A stretch of 64,000 nt of DNA from CAVVNP01 sp963800235. GTDB taxonomy: Bacteria > Actinomycetota > Acidimicrobiia > Acidimicrobiales > Iamiaceae. Where the stretch lies: contig CAWDAD010000001.1 in NCBI GenBank assembly GCA_963800235.1, positions 1,612,001 through 1,676,000 on the forward strand, in the 5' to 3' direction. Below the pieces are notes generated by a model. The model saw nothing but the letters and a program-made list of their open reading frames with translations. It had not been told where the DNA came from and ran no database searches. Shown piece by piece: positions 15,871 to 24,331 of this stretch (position 1 is the first letter of the stretch; each line of letters opens with the position of its first letter). A program made the translations under genes and the position numbers.

Positions 15871-17043
15871 CTAGCCGTGGACGTCGGCCGGCTCGGGACC
15901 GATGCGGTCGACCACGTCGGCCAGCGCGTCGACGTCGACCCGGTACAGGTCGGCGGCGTTCGTGCCGAGGATGCGGCGGGCCTCGTCCTCGGGCACGTCG
16001 CGGAACCGCTCGGCGATCCACTTGCGGGTGTGGGGGTAGGTGCCCTCGGGGTGGGGCAGGTCGTTGCCCCACAGCAGGTTGCCGACCCCGATGTCGTGGC
16101 GGCGGTCGATCTCCTCGACGCCGGGGGTCGAGGCGGCGAAGAAGCAGTTGCCGTCGACGTACTCGCTCGGCCGGCGGGACAGGCCCTGCTTGAACACGTC
16201 GCCGAACTTGCGGGTGTTGTGGGCGCCGACCCACTTCTCGTCCATGCGCTGCACCAGGTCGGGCACCCACCAGGCGCCGTTCTCCGCGATCGAGTACTTG
16301 AGGTCGGGGTGGCGGTCGAAGACCCCGGAGAGGACCAGCACCCAGAACGGGCGGGCCGCCCACCACCACGCCTCGGCGGCGTAGATGGCGACGAAGCCGG
16401 GGCCCATCGGGTAGTCGGACGGGCCGGCGCCGGAGTGGGTGTGGACCACCAGGCCGGTCTCGGTGCAGGCGGCCCAGAACGGCTCGTAGCTCGCGTCGAG
16501 GTAGGCGGGCGCCTCGAACCAGCGGGTCGGGATCATCACGCCCCGCAGCCCGCGCTCGGCGGCGACGTGGACCTCGGCCACGGCGTCGTCGACCCCGGCG
16601 GTCACCGGCACCACCGCCACCCCGATGCGGCGGTGGGGGTTGGTGGCGCAGAAGTCGGCCAGCCAGCGGTTGTGGGCCCGGGCGCCGGCCTTGACCGCCT
16701 CGGGGTCGACACCGACCCCCGACCCGAGGCCGGAGCCGAAGGGCGAGCTGGCCGCCCGACCGGTGCCGAGCACGTCGGCGTCGGGGAACAGCACCTCGGC
16801 CGCCACCCCCTCGGTGTCGAGGATGGCGTCACGGGTGGCGGGGTCGTAGGCCGCCTCGAGGTCGTGGTCGCCGGTCTCCTCGTCCCATTCCTCGACGAAC
16901 TCGGTGTTGACCATCCGCCCCGCCTCGAGCTCCTCCTGGTGGGCGTCGAAGGCGGCGTGGTAGCCGGGGTCGAGGTAGGTGCGGTAGGTGTCCGCCGGCG
17001 GTCCGGCGTGTCCGTCGGCCGAGATGACGAGGTAGCGGCTCAT
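15871..17043 (-). CDS. Amidohydrolase-family metal-dependent hydrolase (ACMSD-like)
   Basis: This 390-residue TIM-barrel hydrolase of the amidohydrolase_2 group opens with a metal-binding D-x-H (ISADGHAGP). It then shows ILDTEGVAAEVLFPDAD, HNRWLADFCATNPHRRIGVAVVP, a His-rich strand VVHTHSGAGPSDYP, and a late acidic site LLWGNDLPHPEGTYPHTRKWI. Members decarboxylate or hydrolyse ring-cleavage products; related copies often sit in actinobacterial steroid or aromatic gene clusters. A second member lies at 38909, behind the same kind of operator. It is first gene of a two-gene operon with the P450. Confidence 0.87.
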   Translation of the reverse strand: MSRYLVISADGHAGPPADTYRTYLDPGYHAAFDAHQEELEAGRMVNTEFVEEWDEETGDHDLEAAYDPATRDAILDTEGVAAEVLFPDADVLGTGRAASSPFGSGLGSGVGVDPEAVKAGARAHNRWLADFCATNPHRRIGVAVVPVTAGVDDAVAEVHVAAERGLRGVMIPTRWFEAPAYLDASYEPFWAACTETGLVVHTHSGAGPSDYPMGPGFVAIYAAEAWWWAARPFWVLVLSGVFDRHPDLKYSIAENGAWWVPDLVQRMDEKWVGAHNTRKFGDVFKQGLSRRPSEYVDGNCFFAASTPGVEEIDRRHDIGVGNLLWGNDLPHPEGTYPHTRKWIAERFRDVPEDEARRILGTNAADLYRVDVDALADVVDRIGPEPADVHG

Positions 17044-17074
17044 CGTTCCCGTGGGCTCCCTGGGTCGACTTTTC

Positions 17075-17085
17075 GAACCTTGTTC
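17075..17085. promoter_or_regulatory. Operator GAAC-N3-GTTC upstream of the amidohydrolase-P450 operon
   Basis: CGAACCTTGTTCAG resembles the palindromes at 21684, 38836 and 43464 (GAAC-N4-GTTC), but its spacer is three bases. It sits 32 bases upstream of the amidohydrolase start. It is the weakest of the four sites. Confidence 0.5.
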
Positions 17086-17211
17086 AGATACTACCGGCGG
17101 GGGGTCGACGGTCAAGCGCCCGGGGCCGGCGGGGCGACCTGTCGACAGCAGCCGGCGGACGTGCGAGCCTGGGAGGGCGCTGGGGCGACCCTGAGCACGG
17201 AAGGCGCAACC

Positions 17212-17712
17212 ATGGGCACCACGTTCGCCAACCCCCGCCGCGTGCGGGCCCTCGGCCTGGCCGTCCTGGCCGTGCTGGCGCTCACGCTGGCCGGCTGCTT
17301 CGGCGTCGACCCGCAGTCGGGCCCCGGGTCCGGCACCGGCACGCTGTCGGCGGTCCGGACCGGTGACGACGGCACCTTCGACCGGGTGGTGTTCCAGTTC
17401 ACCGGCACGACGCTGCCCGGCTGGTCGGTGCGGTACGCCGCACCGCCGTTCACCCAGGACGGCAGCGGCGCGACCGTCCCGGTCTCCGGCCACGCCTTCC
17501 TGAAGGTGCGGCTGCAGCCCGCCGACGCCCACACCGCCTACACCGGGGGCTTCCGCCTCCCGGGGAACGGCACGGCGAACGTCACCGAGGTGGTCGGCAC
17601 CGGCGACTTCGAGGGGGTGGTCGGCTGGGTCATCGGGCTGAACGACCTGCGCGACTTCCAGGTGACCGAGCTCCACTCGCCCGAGCGCCTGGTCATCGAC
17701 ATCCAGCACTGA
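17212..17712 (+). CDS. AMIN-like domain lipoprotein
   Basis: This 166-residue exported protein has a signal peptide with lipobox LTLAGC (Cys29), followed by one beta-rich AMIN-like domain: GTFDRVVFQFTGTTLPGWSVRYA, then AFLKVRLQPADAHTAYTGG, TEVVGTGDFEGVVGWVIGL, and a closing ERLVIDIQH. The domain probably binds cell-wall or other envelope polymers; function in actinobacteria is not established. The ATG at 17212 has only a weak ribosome site (GGAAGG at about seven bases). It is monocistronic and convergent with the TPP-like gene. Confidence 0.85.
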   Translation: MGTTFANPRRVRALGLAVLAVLALTLAGCFGVDPQSGPGSGTGTLSAVRTGDDGTFDRVVFQFTGTTLPGWSVRYAAPPFTQDGSGATVPVSGHAFLKVRLQPADAHTAYTGGFRLPGNGTANVTEVVGTGDFEGVVGWVIGLNDLRDFQVTELHSPERLVIDIQH

Positions 17713-17741
17713 CCCGGCGGCACGTGCATGGCCGACGGGGA

Positions 17742-18866
17742 TCAGCGCGTCCAGGCGGTGATGGGACCGGCGACGGCGAGCATCTGGTCGAGCTGACCCC
17801 CCTCGGGAGCGATGGCGGCGGTCCCCCCGCTGGCCAGCAGCCCGGCCAGACGACGGGCGTGGGCCGCGGCGTCGATCGCCGCCCCTGCGCCCCCGCCGGC
17901 GGCATCGGCTCCGGCGACGACCCAGCGCTCGACCGGGACGACGACCCCGAGGCGGGCGGCAGCATCCAGGCAGCGGCGGGCGGGCTCGCCGATCTCGTCG
18001 ACCACCGCCAGCACCGGCCGGCGGGGGTCGAGCAGCCGGGCGACGGCAGCGGTGGCGACGGCCGACCCCAGGGCGGCGGCGTCGCTGCTGACCAGCGCGC
18101 CCCGCAGTCCGCTGGTCGGGAGGGTGCGGGCCACCCAGTAGCCGGCCACGCCCGGGTCGGCGGCCACCACGCCGACACCGGCCAGGGCGGCGCCGTAGTT
18201 GCGGGTGACCTGGGTCGGCATGGCCGGCGCCCCCTCGTGGGCCCACCCCTGCTGGGTCACCCGCGCCAGCCCGTCGCGCAGCGGCGGCATCGTGATCTCC
18301 GCCGACGGCCGACCGGTCCGCTCGGCCAGGGGAGCCAGCGACCACGGGTGCACCTCGACCACCGGCGCCAGCCGCCACTCGCCGGTCGCCTCCCGCGGGT
18401 CGACGCCGGTGGCCACGATCAGGTCGGCGTCGGCGAGGCCGGCCAGGGCGAAGTCGTCGGCCTGCAGCCCGGCGGTGGCCAGGTGGTGGCGGCTGCGCCA
18501 GTCGAACACGCCCTTGGCGCCCCACGTGTTCAGCACGCCGAGGCCGGCGGCGGCGGCCAGGGCGTGCAGGCCCGGCACCGCGTCGTGGCGGACCACCCCG
18601 GGGCCGGCCAGCACCACGGGCCGCTCGGCCGACCGCAGCGCCTCGACCACCTCGTCCGACGGCGGGACCCAGCGATCGGACCCGCCGCCGGGACCGGTGG
18701 GTGACGGGTGCACGACCCGCACCGCGCCGTCACCCAGGTGCACGCCGACCGCCTCGGAGCGCAGGCGGGCGTGGGCGTCGGCGAAGAGGGGCGCCACCGG
18801 GGCCGGCACGTCGACCACCTCGATCCCGTCGAGCGGCTCGCCGTAGGCGACCGGCGGCTGGGTCAT
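17742..18866 (-). CDS. Truncated TPP-enzyme-like protein (acetolactate synthase-related, probably non-catalytic)
   Basis: This 374-residue protein resembles the middle and C-terminal parts of thiamine-diphosphate enzymes. The nucleotide-binding-like central domain is clear (RPVVLAGPGVVRHDAVPGLHALAAAAGLGVLNTWGAKGVFDWRSRHHLATAGLQADD...ADLIVATGVDPREA). The N-terminal PYR domain with the catalytic glutamate is absent. The GDG...NN thiamine-binding motif of the last domain is not found; the equivalent stretch reads RPVLAVVDEIGEPARRC. Family members are usually about 550 residues. It is the last gene of the TetR-crotonase-dehydrogenase operon. A binding, scaffolding or decayed role is possible; function unassigned. 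Confidence 0.7.
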   Translation of the reverse strand: MTQPPVAYGEPLDGIEVVDVPAPVAPLFADAHARLRSEAVGVHLGDGAVRVVHPSPTGPGGGSDRWVPPSDEVVEALRSAERPVVLAGPGVVRHDAVPGLHALAAAAGLGVLNTWGAKGVFDWRSRHHLATAGLQADDFALAGLADADLIVATGVDPREATGEWRLAPVVEVHPWSLAPLAERTGRPSAEITMPPLRDGLARVTQQGWAHEGAPAMPTQVTRNYGAALAGVGVVAADPGVAGYWVARTLPTSGLRGALVSSDAAALGSAVATAAVARLLDPRRPVLAVVDEIGEPARRCLDAAARLGVVVPVERWVVAGADAAGGGAGAAIDAAAHARRLAGLLASGGTAAIAPEGGQLDQMLAVAGPITAWTR

Positions 18867-18894
18867 CGCACGCGGCGCGGGATGGGCACGGCCC

Positions 18895-20085
18895 CTACCG
18901 GGTGGGCCGGGGCTCTCGGGGCAGGCCGAGGGCCCGCTCGCCGATGACGTTGCGCTGGATCTGCTCGGTGCCGCCGCCGAGGCGTGACGCCCACTGCGAC
19001 AGGAAGGCGTCCTGCAACTGGCCGTAGCCGTCGGGGCCCTCGCCCTCGAGCAGCAGGTCGGGTCCGCCGGCGTCACCGGCCAGGTCGCCGAGCCGGGCCA
19101 TCATCCGCGACAGCGCCAGCTTCAGGACGCTGGACTCCGGCCCGATCTGGCCGCCCAGCCGCATGGCGTCGCTGACCCGGTCGCCGGTCTGTCCGATCAC
19201 CGCGGCGTGCACGTGGGCGTCGGCCAGCCGGTCGCGGACGACCGCGTGGTCGGCCCGGCCGGTGGTCCGGGCGGCGTCGATCATGTGCCGAACCCCGTCG
19301 ACCACGCTGATCTGGCTGATCATCACCCGCTCGGCACCGAGGGTGGTGCGGGCGACCGACCAGCCGTCGCCCTCGTCGCCCACCAGGGCACCGGCCGGCA
19401 GCCGCACCTCGTGCAGGAACACCTCGTTGAAGTGGGCGGCCCGGTTGATCTGCACCAGCGGCCGCACCTCGACCCCGGGGCTGCGCATGTCGATCAGGAA
19501 GTAGCTGATGCCGGCGTGGCGCCACGAGTCGGGGTCGGTGCGGGCCAGCAGGATCCCCCAGTCGGCGTGGCGGGCGCCGCTGGTCCACACCTTCTGGCCG
19601 TCGACCACCCACTGCTCGCCGTCGCGCACCGCCCGCGTGCGCAGGGAGGCCAGGTCGGAGCCGGCATCGGGTTCGGAGAAGAGCTGGCACCAGACCGCGT
19701 CGCCGGCGCGGATCGGCGCGAGGTGCCGGGCGACCTGGGCGTCGGTGCCGTGGGCCATCAGGGTCGGGCCGACCATGTCGAGGGCGACGTTCGACGCGCC
19801 CCGGGGGACCCGGAAGCGGGCCTCCTCCCCGCGCACCACCCGGGCCTGCACGGTGTCGTAGCCGCGTCCGCCGTGCTCGACCGGCCAGCTCACGGCCCCC
19901 CACCCGCCGGCGTCGAGCTCGCGCTGCCACGCCCGGCACGCCTCGACGTACTCGGCCTCGTCGCGCATGCCGTGACGAGGGACGCCCCGGCCGTACCGGG
20001 CGGCGTGCTCCTGCATCCACGGCCGCACCTCGGCCCGCACCGCCGCCTCGGCCGGGGTGTCGTCCCGCCCCCCGCCGTCGCTCAC
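18895..20085 (-). CDS. Acyl-CoA dehydrogenase (FadE-type)
   Basis: This 396-residue FAD flavoprotein introduces an alpha,beta double bond into acyl-CoA. Visible are GDAVWCQLFSEPDAGSDLASLRTRAVRDG with the FAD-binding strand, VVDGQKVWTSGARHADWGILLART, FFLID-like YFLIDMRSPGVEVRPLVQI, and the C-terminal GGGTEQIQRNVIGERALGLPREP. The type resembles actinobacterial FadE proteins that form heterotetramers for sterol side-chain or ring remnants; its partner could be the larger dehydrogenase at 33151. The GTG at 20085 overlaps the stop of the upstream crotonase (GTGA), showing translational coupling. Confidence 0.9.
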   Translation of the reverse strand: MSDGGGRDDTPAEAAVRAEVRPWMQEHAARYGRGVPRHGMRDEAEYVEACRAWQRELDAGGWGAVSWPVEHGGRGYDTVQARVVRGEEARFRVPRGASNVALDMVGPTLMAHGTDAQVARHLAPIRAGDAVWCQLFSEPDAGSDLASLRTRAVRDGEQWVVDGQKVWTSGARHADWGILLARTDPDSWRHAGISYFLIDMRSPGVEVRPLVQINRAAHFNEVFLHEVRLPAGALVGDEGDGWSVARTTLGAERVMISQISVVDGVRHMIDAARTTGRADHAVVRDRLADAHVHAAVIGQTGDRVSDAMRLGGQIGPESSVLKLALSRMMARLGDLAGDAGGPDLLLEGEGPDGYGQLQDAFLSQWASRLGGGTEQIQRNVIGERALGLPREPRPTR

Positions 20086-20951
20086 AGGCGCCCGTCCCGT
20101 CGCAGCTCCTCGGGCACCCACGACGGCGACCGCTTCTCGACGAAGGAGGCCCAGCCCTCTTGCATCTCGTCGCTGCCGAGGCTGGCGTCCATGGCCATGC
20201 GGTCGTGGTGGCCGTAGTACTCGTGGAACGTGCGCTTGACCGCAGCCCGGGCCCCGGGCGCGGTGCGACAGCACAGCTCGAGCGCCCTGGTGGCCTCGTC
20301 GAGCAGGTCGTCGTGGGGCGCGACCCGTGCGACCAGCCCCCAGTCGAGGGCGGTGGCGGCGTCGACGGTCCGCCCGGTCATCAGCATGTCCCGGGCCCGG
20401 GCCGGACCGATCTGACGGGGGAGGACCTGGGCGTAGTTGGTGTCGGCGATGCCCCGGAACAGCTCGGGCGAGCGGAAGGTGGCCCGGTCGGACGCCACGG
20501 CGACGTCGCTCAGCATGGCGATCATCAGGCCCCCGCCCTGGCAGATGCCGTTCACCGCGCACACCACCGGCTTGACCGACCGGCGGACCGCGTCGAACGG
20601 GGTGTTGTCCATCGACAGCAGCCGGGCCAGGTCGACCCAGCTGTCGTCGTCGCGGCCGCCGAGCTCGCCACCGGGCATGAACACGTCGCCGGTGCCGGTG
20701 ATCAGGAGACCGGCCAGCTCGGGGGTGGCGTTCACGTGGTCGACGGCGTAGCGGATGCCGAAGTACATGGCCGGCGTCAGCGCGTTGCGGGCGGCGGGGC
20801 GGTCGACGACGCAGCGGGCCAGCGGACCGTGGCGCTCGAAGCGCAGGTACGGCGTGCCCAGCCAGTCGCCCTCGGGCGGCCGGGGCCCGCTCGCTCCCGG
20901 CCCGCCGGTCGGCGACCCGCCCGGCGACGCGTCGTCAGCCACGGCCCGCAC
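20082..20951 (-). CDS. Enoyl-CoA hydratase/isomerase family protein (crotonase fold)
   Basis: This 289-residue crotonase has an N-terminal extension of about 30 low-complexity residues. The oxyanion-hole segments are present (FMPGGELGG and VNGICQGGGLMIAMLSDVAVAS). At the position of rat hydratase Glu144 there is Met (GGGLM); the Glu164 equivalent is kept (SPELFRGIADTNYAQVLPRQIG). A simple hydratase mechanism is thus doubtful; isomerase, hydrolase or ring-opening activity is possible. The GTG at 20951 has GGAAG at four bases and lies inside the end of the TetR gene. It is second in a four-gene coupled operon. Confidence 0.85.
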   Translation of the reverse strand: MRAVADDASPGGSPTGGPGASGPRPPEGDWLGTPYLRFERHGPLARCVVDRPAARNALTPAMYFGIRYAVDHVNATPELAGLLITGTGDVFMPGGELGGRDDDSWVDLARLLSMDNTPFDAVRRSVKPVVCAVNGICQGGGLMIAMLSDVAVASDRATFRSPELFRGIADTNYAQVLPRQIGPARARDMLMTGRTVDAATALDWGLVARVAPHDDLLDEATRALELCCRTAPGARAAVKRTFHEYYGHHDRMAMDASLGSDEMQEGWASFVEKRSPSWVPEELRRDGRL

Positions 20952-21636
20952 CGTTCTTCCGGGCGCCGGTGGAGCCGCCTGCTGCGCCGGGGGCCAGGAA
21001 CATGGCCTCGACCAGGTCGTGCAGCTCCTCCAGGCTCAGCGGCTCGGGAGCGGGTCCGTCGCTCATCACCGCCGGGTCGAGCGACTGGTAGGTCGACAGG
21101 ACGCCGGAGAACATGCGGGCGAGCGCGGCCGGGTCGCCGGCGCGCAGCACCCCGGCCCGCTGGCCCCGGCGGAACAGGTCGGCCTGCAGCGCCATGGACT
21201 CGTCGTAGTTGGCGGTGGTCGAGGCGTCCTCGGAGCCGTCGGCCGGCAGGAGCCGGGTGCTGGTGGTGCGCAGGAACAGGCGGCCGAAGTGCGGGTGGCG
21301 CCGGAACCACTCGACCTCGAAGTCGACCAGCTGGTGCAGCTGGCGCAGCGGGTCGTCCTGGTCGGCGGCCAGGACCTCGCGCAGCTCGGGCATGAACTGC
21401 TCGCCGCGCCGCAGGAAGATCTGCTGGAACAGGTCCTCCTTGTTGGCGAAGAACGAGTACACCGACCCGACCGAGAACTCGGCCTGCTCGGCGACCTCCT
21501 TCAGGGTCGTCTCGAAGTAGCCCTTGCGCCCGAAGATCTCCTCGGCGGCGTCGAGGAACTGCTCCCGGCTGAAGTGCTGGTGACGCCGCCGTCGCTGCTC
21601 GCGGCGGCTGGCCGCATCGATGCTGGTCTCGGCCAC
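20935..21636 (-). CDS. TetR-family regulator, candidate master of the GAAC-N4-GTTC regulon
   Basis: This 233-residue repressor has the helix-turn-helix in residues about 20-66 (FLDAAEEIFGRKGYFETTLKEVAEQAEFSVGSVYSFFANKEDLFQQIF) and a helical effector domain. The GTG at 21636 follows AGGAGGCG. It heads an operon with a crotonase, an acyl-CoA dehydrogenase and the TPP-like gene, and is divergent from a FadD3-like ligase. The palindrome TGAACCGTGGTTCA lies between the two divergent starts. Because the same motif occurs at three other promoters here, this protein is the best candidate for its binder; CoA-thioester effectors are usual for such regulators (inference). Confidence 0.88.
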   Translation of the reverse strand: MAETSIDAASRREQRRRRHQHFSREQFLDAAEEIFGRKGYFETTLKEVAEQAEFSVGSVYSFFANKEDLFQQIFLRRGEQFMPELREVLAADQDDPLRQLHQLVDFEVEWFRRHPHFGRLFLRTTSTRLLPADGSEDASTTANYDESMALQADLFRRGQRAGVLRAGDPAALARMFSGVLSTYQSLDPAVMSDGPAPEPLSLEELHDLVEAMFLAPGAAGGSTGARKNGAGRG

Positions 21637-21683
21637 CGCGCCTCCTCTCGGTCTCGGGCGGTTCGATCGGCGATCCGACTGCT

Positions 21684-21697
21684 TGAACCGTGGTTCA
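21684..21697. promoter_or_regulatory. Operator TGAACC-GT-GGTTCA between TetR and FadD3-like genes
   Basis: Six-base perfect arms (TGAACC/GGTTCA) flank a two-base centre, midway between divergent starts at 21636 and 21756. Shares the GAAC-N4-GTTC core with 38836 and 43464, and with a three-base spacer at 17075. Confidence 0.65.
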
Positions 21698-21755
21698 GTT
21701 CGCCCTATCTTGCCCGCCAGCGCACGCCGGCGGCGGAACACCGAGAGGAGCGCCC

Positions 21756-23384
21756 GTGCAGGACGTCGCGGCCGACCCCGGCGACGGGCCGGCGACCATC
21801 CCCCAGGCGCTGCGGCAGGCGGCCGAGCGGTGGCCCGGGGTCGAGGCGCTGGTGGGCGAGGGCGGCGAGCGGTGGACCTACCGCGAGCTGGCCGACCGCT
21901 CGGTCGAGGTGGCCCGGGCGTTGATCGGCAGCGGGGTCGAGCCCGGCGATCCCGTCGCCGTCTGGGCGACCAACAGCGCCCGGTGGATCGCCGCCTCGTT
22001 CGGCACCTACCTGGCGGGCGGCACCCTGGTGCCGCTCAACAGCCGGTACCGCGGCGAGGAGGCCGCCCACGTGCTCGGCACCGCCGGCGCGCCGGTGCTG
22101 CTGGCCTCCACCGACGTGGTCGGCCGCGACCTGCTGGCCGAGCTGGCATCGGTCGTCGACGACCCGTCCGGCGGCTCGGGGCGGCTCGGCGACCTCGACG
22201 CGGTGGTGATGGCCGGCCCGGACCGCGCCGGGGCCACGTCGTGGGACGACTTCCTGGCCCGCGGCGCCGACGTCGACCCGTCCGAGGTCGGGGCCCGGAC
22301 GGCCGCGGTCGGTCCCGAGGACCGCAGCGACATCATCTTCACCTCGGGCACCACCGGCGCCCCCAAGGGGGCGGTGCTCACCCACGGCGCCAGCGTGCGC
22401 ACCTACCTGGCGTGGAGCGACGCCGTCGGCCTGCGCCACCGCGACCGGTACCTGACCGTGTACCCCTTCTTCCACACCGCCGGGCTGAAGTCGGTGGTGC
22501 TGGCCTGCGTGCTGCGGGGGGCCACGGTGATCCCCCAGGGCGCGTTCGACCCGGTCACGGTCATGCGCACCGTCGAGGCCGAGTCGGTCACCGTGCTGCC
22601 CGGACCGCCGACGGTGTTCCAGGCGCTGCTCGACCACCCCGACCGCTCGCAGTTCGACCTGTCGGGCATCCGGCTGTCGGTCACCGGGGCGGCGGTCGTG
22701 CCGGTGTCGGTGATCGAGCGCATGCGCCACGACCTGGCCATCGACGACGTGGTCACCGGCTACGGCCTGACCGAGACCACCGGCACGGTGAGCATGTGCA
22801 GCCACACCGACCCACCCGAGGTGGTGGCCCACACCGTCGGCCGACCGATCGAGGGCGTCGAGGTCCGCATCGTCGACCGCTCGGGCGCGGTGCTGCCCGA
22901 CGGCGAGGCCGGCGAGGTCCAGGTGCGGGGCTTCAACGTCATGGCCGGGTACGTCGGCGACCCCGAGGCCACCGCCGCCGCCATCGACGCGGACGGCTGG
23001 CTGGCGACCGGCGACGTCGGGCTGGTCGACGACGGCGGGAACCTGCGCATCACCGACCGCATCAAGGACATGTTCATCGTCGGCGGCTTCAACGCCTACC
23101 CGGCCGAGATCGAGGCGCTGATCCTGCGCCACCCCGACGTGGCCCGGGTGGCGGTGGTCGGCGTGCCCGACGAGCGGTTGGGCGAGGTCGGCGCCGCCTT
23201 CGTCGTCCCGGTCGCCGGACGCGTCGTCGACCCCGACGAGCTGCACCGGTGGTGTCGCGACGCGATGGCCAACTTCAAGGTCCCCCGCACCATCCGCGTC
23301 GTCGACGACCTGCCGTTGAACCCCACCGGCAAGGTCATGAAGTTCGTCCTCCGCGACCGGCTCACCGCCGGCGAGGCCGGCTGA
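21756..23384 (+). CDS. AMP-forming acyl-CoA ligase, FadD3-like
   Basis: This 542-residue ligase activates a carboxylic acid with ATP and CoA. The phosphate-binding motif is FTSGTTGAPKG (about 196-206). Further signatures are YPFFHTAGLKSVVLACVLRGATV, GYGLTETTGTVSM, GWLATGDVGLVDDGGNLRITDRIKDMFIVGGFNAYPAEIEALI and the C-terminal catalytic lysine in PTGKVMKF (about 525). The sequence order resembles mycobacterial FadD3, which activates the HIP ring-remnant acid in steroid breakdown, but the substrate is inferred. The GTG at 21756 has GAGAGGAG. Divergent from its likely TetR regulator. Confidence 0.88.
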   Translation: MQDVAADPGDGPATIPQALRQAAERWPGVEALVGEGGERWTYRELADRSVEVARALIGSGVEPGDPVAVWATNSARWIAASFGTYLAGGTLVPLNSRYRGEEAAHVLGTAGAPVLLASTDVVGRDLLAELASVVDDPSGGSGRLGDLDAVVMAGPDRAGATSWDDFLARGADVDPSEVGARTAAVGPEDRSDIIFTSGTTGAPKGAVLTHGASVRTYLAWSDAVGLRHRDRYLTVYPFFHTAGLKSVVLACVLRGATVIPQGAFDPVTVMRTVEAESVTVLPGPPTVFQALLDHPDRSQFDLSGIRLSVTGAAVVPVSVIERMRHDLAIDDVVTGYGLTETTGTVSMCSHTDPPEVVAHTVGRPIEGVEVRIVDRSGAVLPDGEAGEVQVRGFNVMAGYVGDPEATAAAIDADGWLATGDVGLVDDGGNLRITDRIKDMFIVGGFNAYPAEIEALILRHPDVARVAVVGVPDERLGEVGAAFVVPVAGRVVDPDELHRWCRDAMANFKVPRTIRVVDDLPLNPTGKVMKFVLRDRLTAGEAG

Positions 23385-23408
23385 CCCGATCGGCGGCGGC
23401 GTCGCCGT

Positions 23409-24248
23409 TCAGCCGAGGGTGGGCAGCACCAGGCGGGAGCCGGCGAAGCCGCGCAGCCGGCGCCGGACCTGGTCGAGCAGGCGGGCGTCGACCGCGACCC
23501 GCCGCTCGGGGATCCAGCCCCTGGCCACGATGGTCGCCCCCTCGACCGACGCCTCGCCGAGCTGCAGGTCGGGCACCACCTCGGTCGTCGACAGGTGGAG
23601 GTCGGGCAGGAACCGCCCCGGCAGCGGCAGCCGGGCGGCACCGCCGACCACGGCGCAGCGGGGGACGACGACCAGGTGGTTGCCCCGGGCCTCGACCGAC
23701 GCCTCCAGCCGGCCGACCTGCTCCCGCCCGGTCAGCCGCACGGCGAGCACGCCGTCGGCGACGTCCACGTGGACGCGGTCGGTGTGGGCGGCGAGCAGCT
23801 CGGCCAGGTCGTCCTGGCCGAGGGTGGCCTCGACGTCGACGGGCGCCGCCACCAGCTGGGCCGGGTCGCCGGGCTGGAGGTGGACGTTGCGCAGGCGCAG
23901 CCGGAGCCGCTGGAGCCGGCCGCCGTCCCAGCGCACGTCGTGGGCCACCACCTCGATGTCGCCGAACTGGCCGACGCTCGGGCCGAGCGGGACCGCCCGA
24001 CCCCGCAGCTCCCCGAAGGTCAGCGTCACCGACCGGTCGCCGACCACCAGCTCCACGCGCTCACCGGCGAGCCGGCTCTCGACCAGCGCCAGCAGGTCCT
24101 TCAGGGTGGCGGCGGGCGAGAAGCCGTAGAGCTCGGCCATCTGGGCCATGCCGGCGCCGACCGGCTCGGCGATCTGGGGGAGCACGCCCCGCCAGAACGC
24201 CGCGCTCTGCCGCAGCGCCTCCCCCGGCATCCAGTCCTCGAGCGGCAC
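23409..24248 (-). CDS. LmeA-like (DUF2993) protein
   Basis: This 279-residue protein matches the DUF2993/LmeA phospholipid-binding family: a basic repeat of lipid-binding beta strands such as VVGDRSVTLTFGELRGR, GDIEVVAHDVRWDGGRLQRLRLRLRNVHLQPGD and LVAAPVDVEATLGQDDLAELLA. The tail is GWIPERRVAVDARLLDQVRRRLRGF. LmeA of mycobacteria is periplasmic and supports lipomannan elongation. No signal peptide is visible with this start, so this copy may be cytosolic or have a missed upstream start. The GTG at 24248 has GGGGAGG at seven bases. Confidence 0.7.
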   Translation of the reverse strand: MPLEDWMPGEALRQSAAFWRGVLPQIAEPVGAGMAQMAELYGFSPAATLKDLLALVESRLAGERVELVVGDRSVTLTFGELRGRAVPLGPSVGQFGDIEVVAHDVRWDGGRLQRLRLRLRNVHLQPGDPAQLVAAPVDVEATLGQDDLAELLAAHTDRVHVDVADGVLAVRLTGREQVGRLEASVEARGNHLVVVPRCAVVGGAARLPLPGRFLPDLHLSTTEVVPDLQLGEASVEGATIVARGWIPERRVAVDARLLDQVRRRLRGFAGSRLVLPTLG

Positions 24249-24331
24249 GGCGGTCCTCCCCGGCGGCGGGTCGCTCCCACCCTCCCACCTCGGGGCGGCG
24301 GCTGCTCGTGGGTTGTTGCGCCGGCTCGGCG

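Noticed and set aside
21684..21697. KstR-type (AAC-N2-GTT) operator
   Set aside because: The spacer between AAC and GTT is four bases in three copies, not two as in known KstR sites, so the element was named by its own sequence rather than as KstR.
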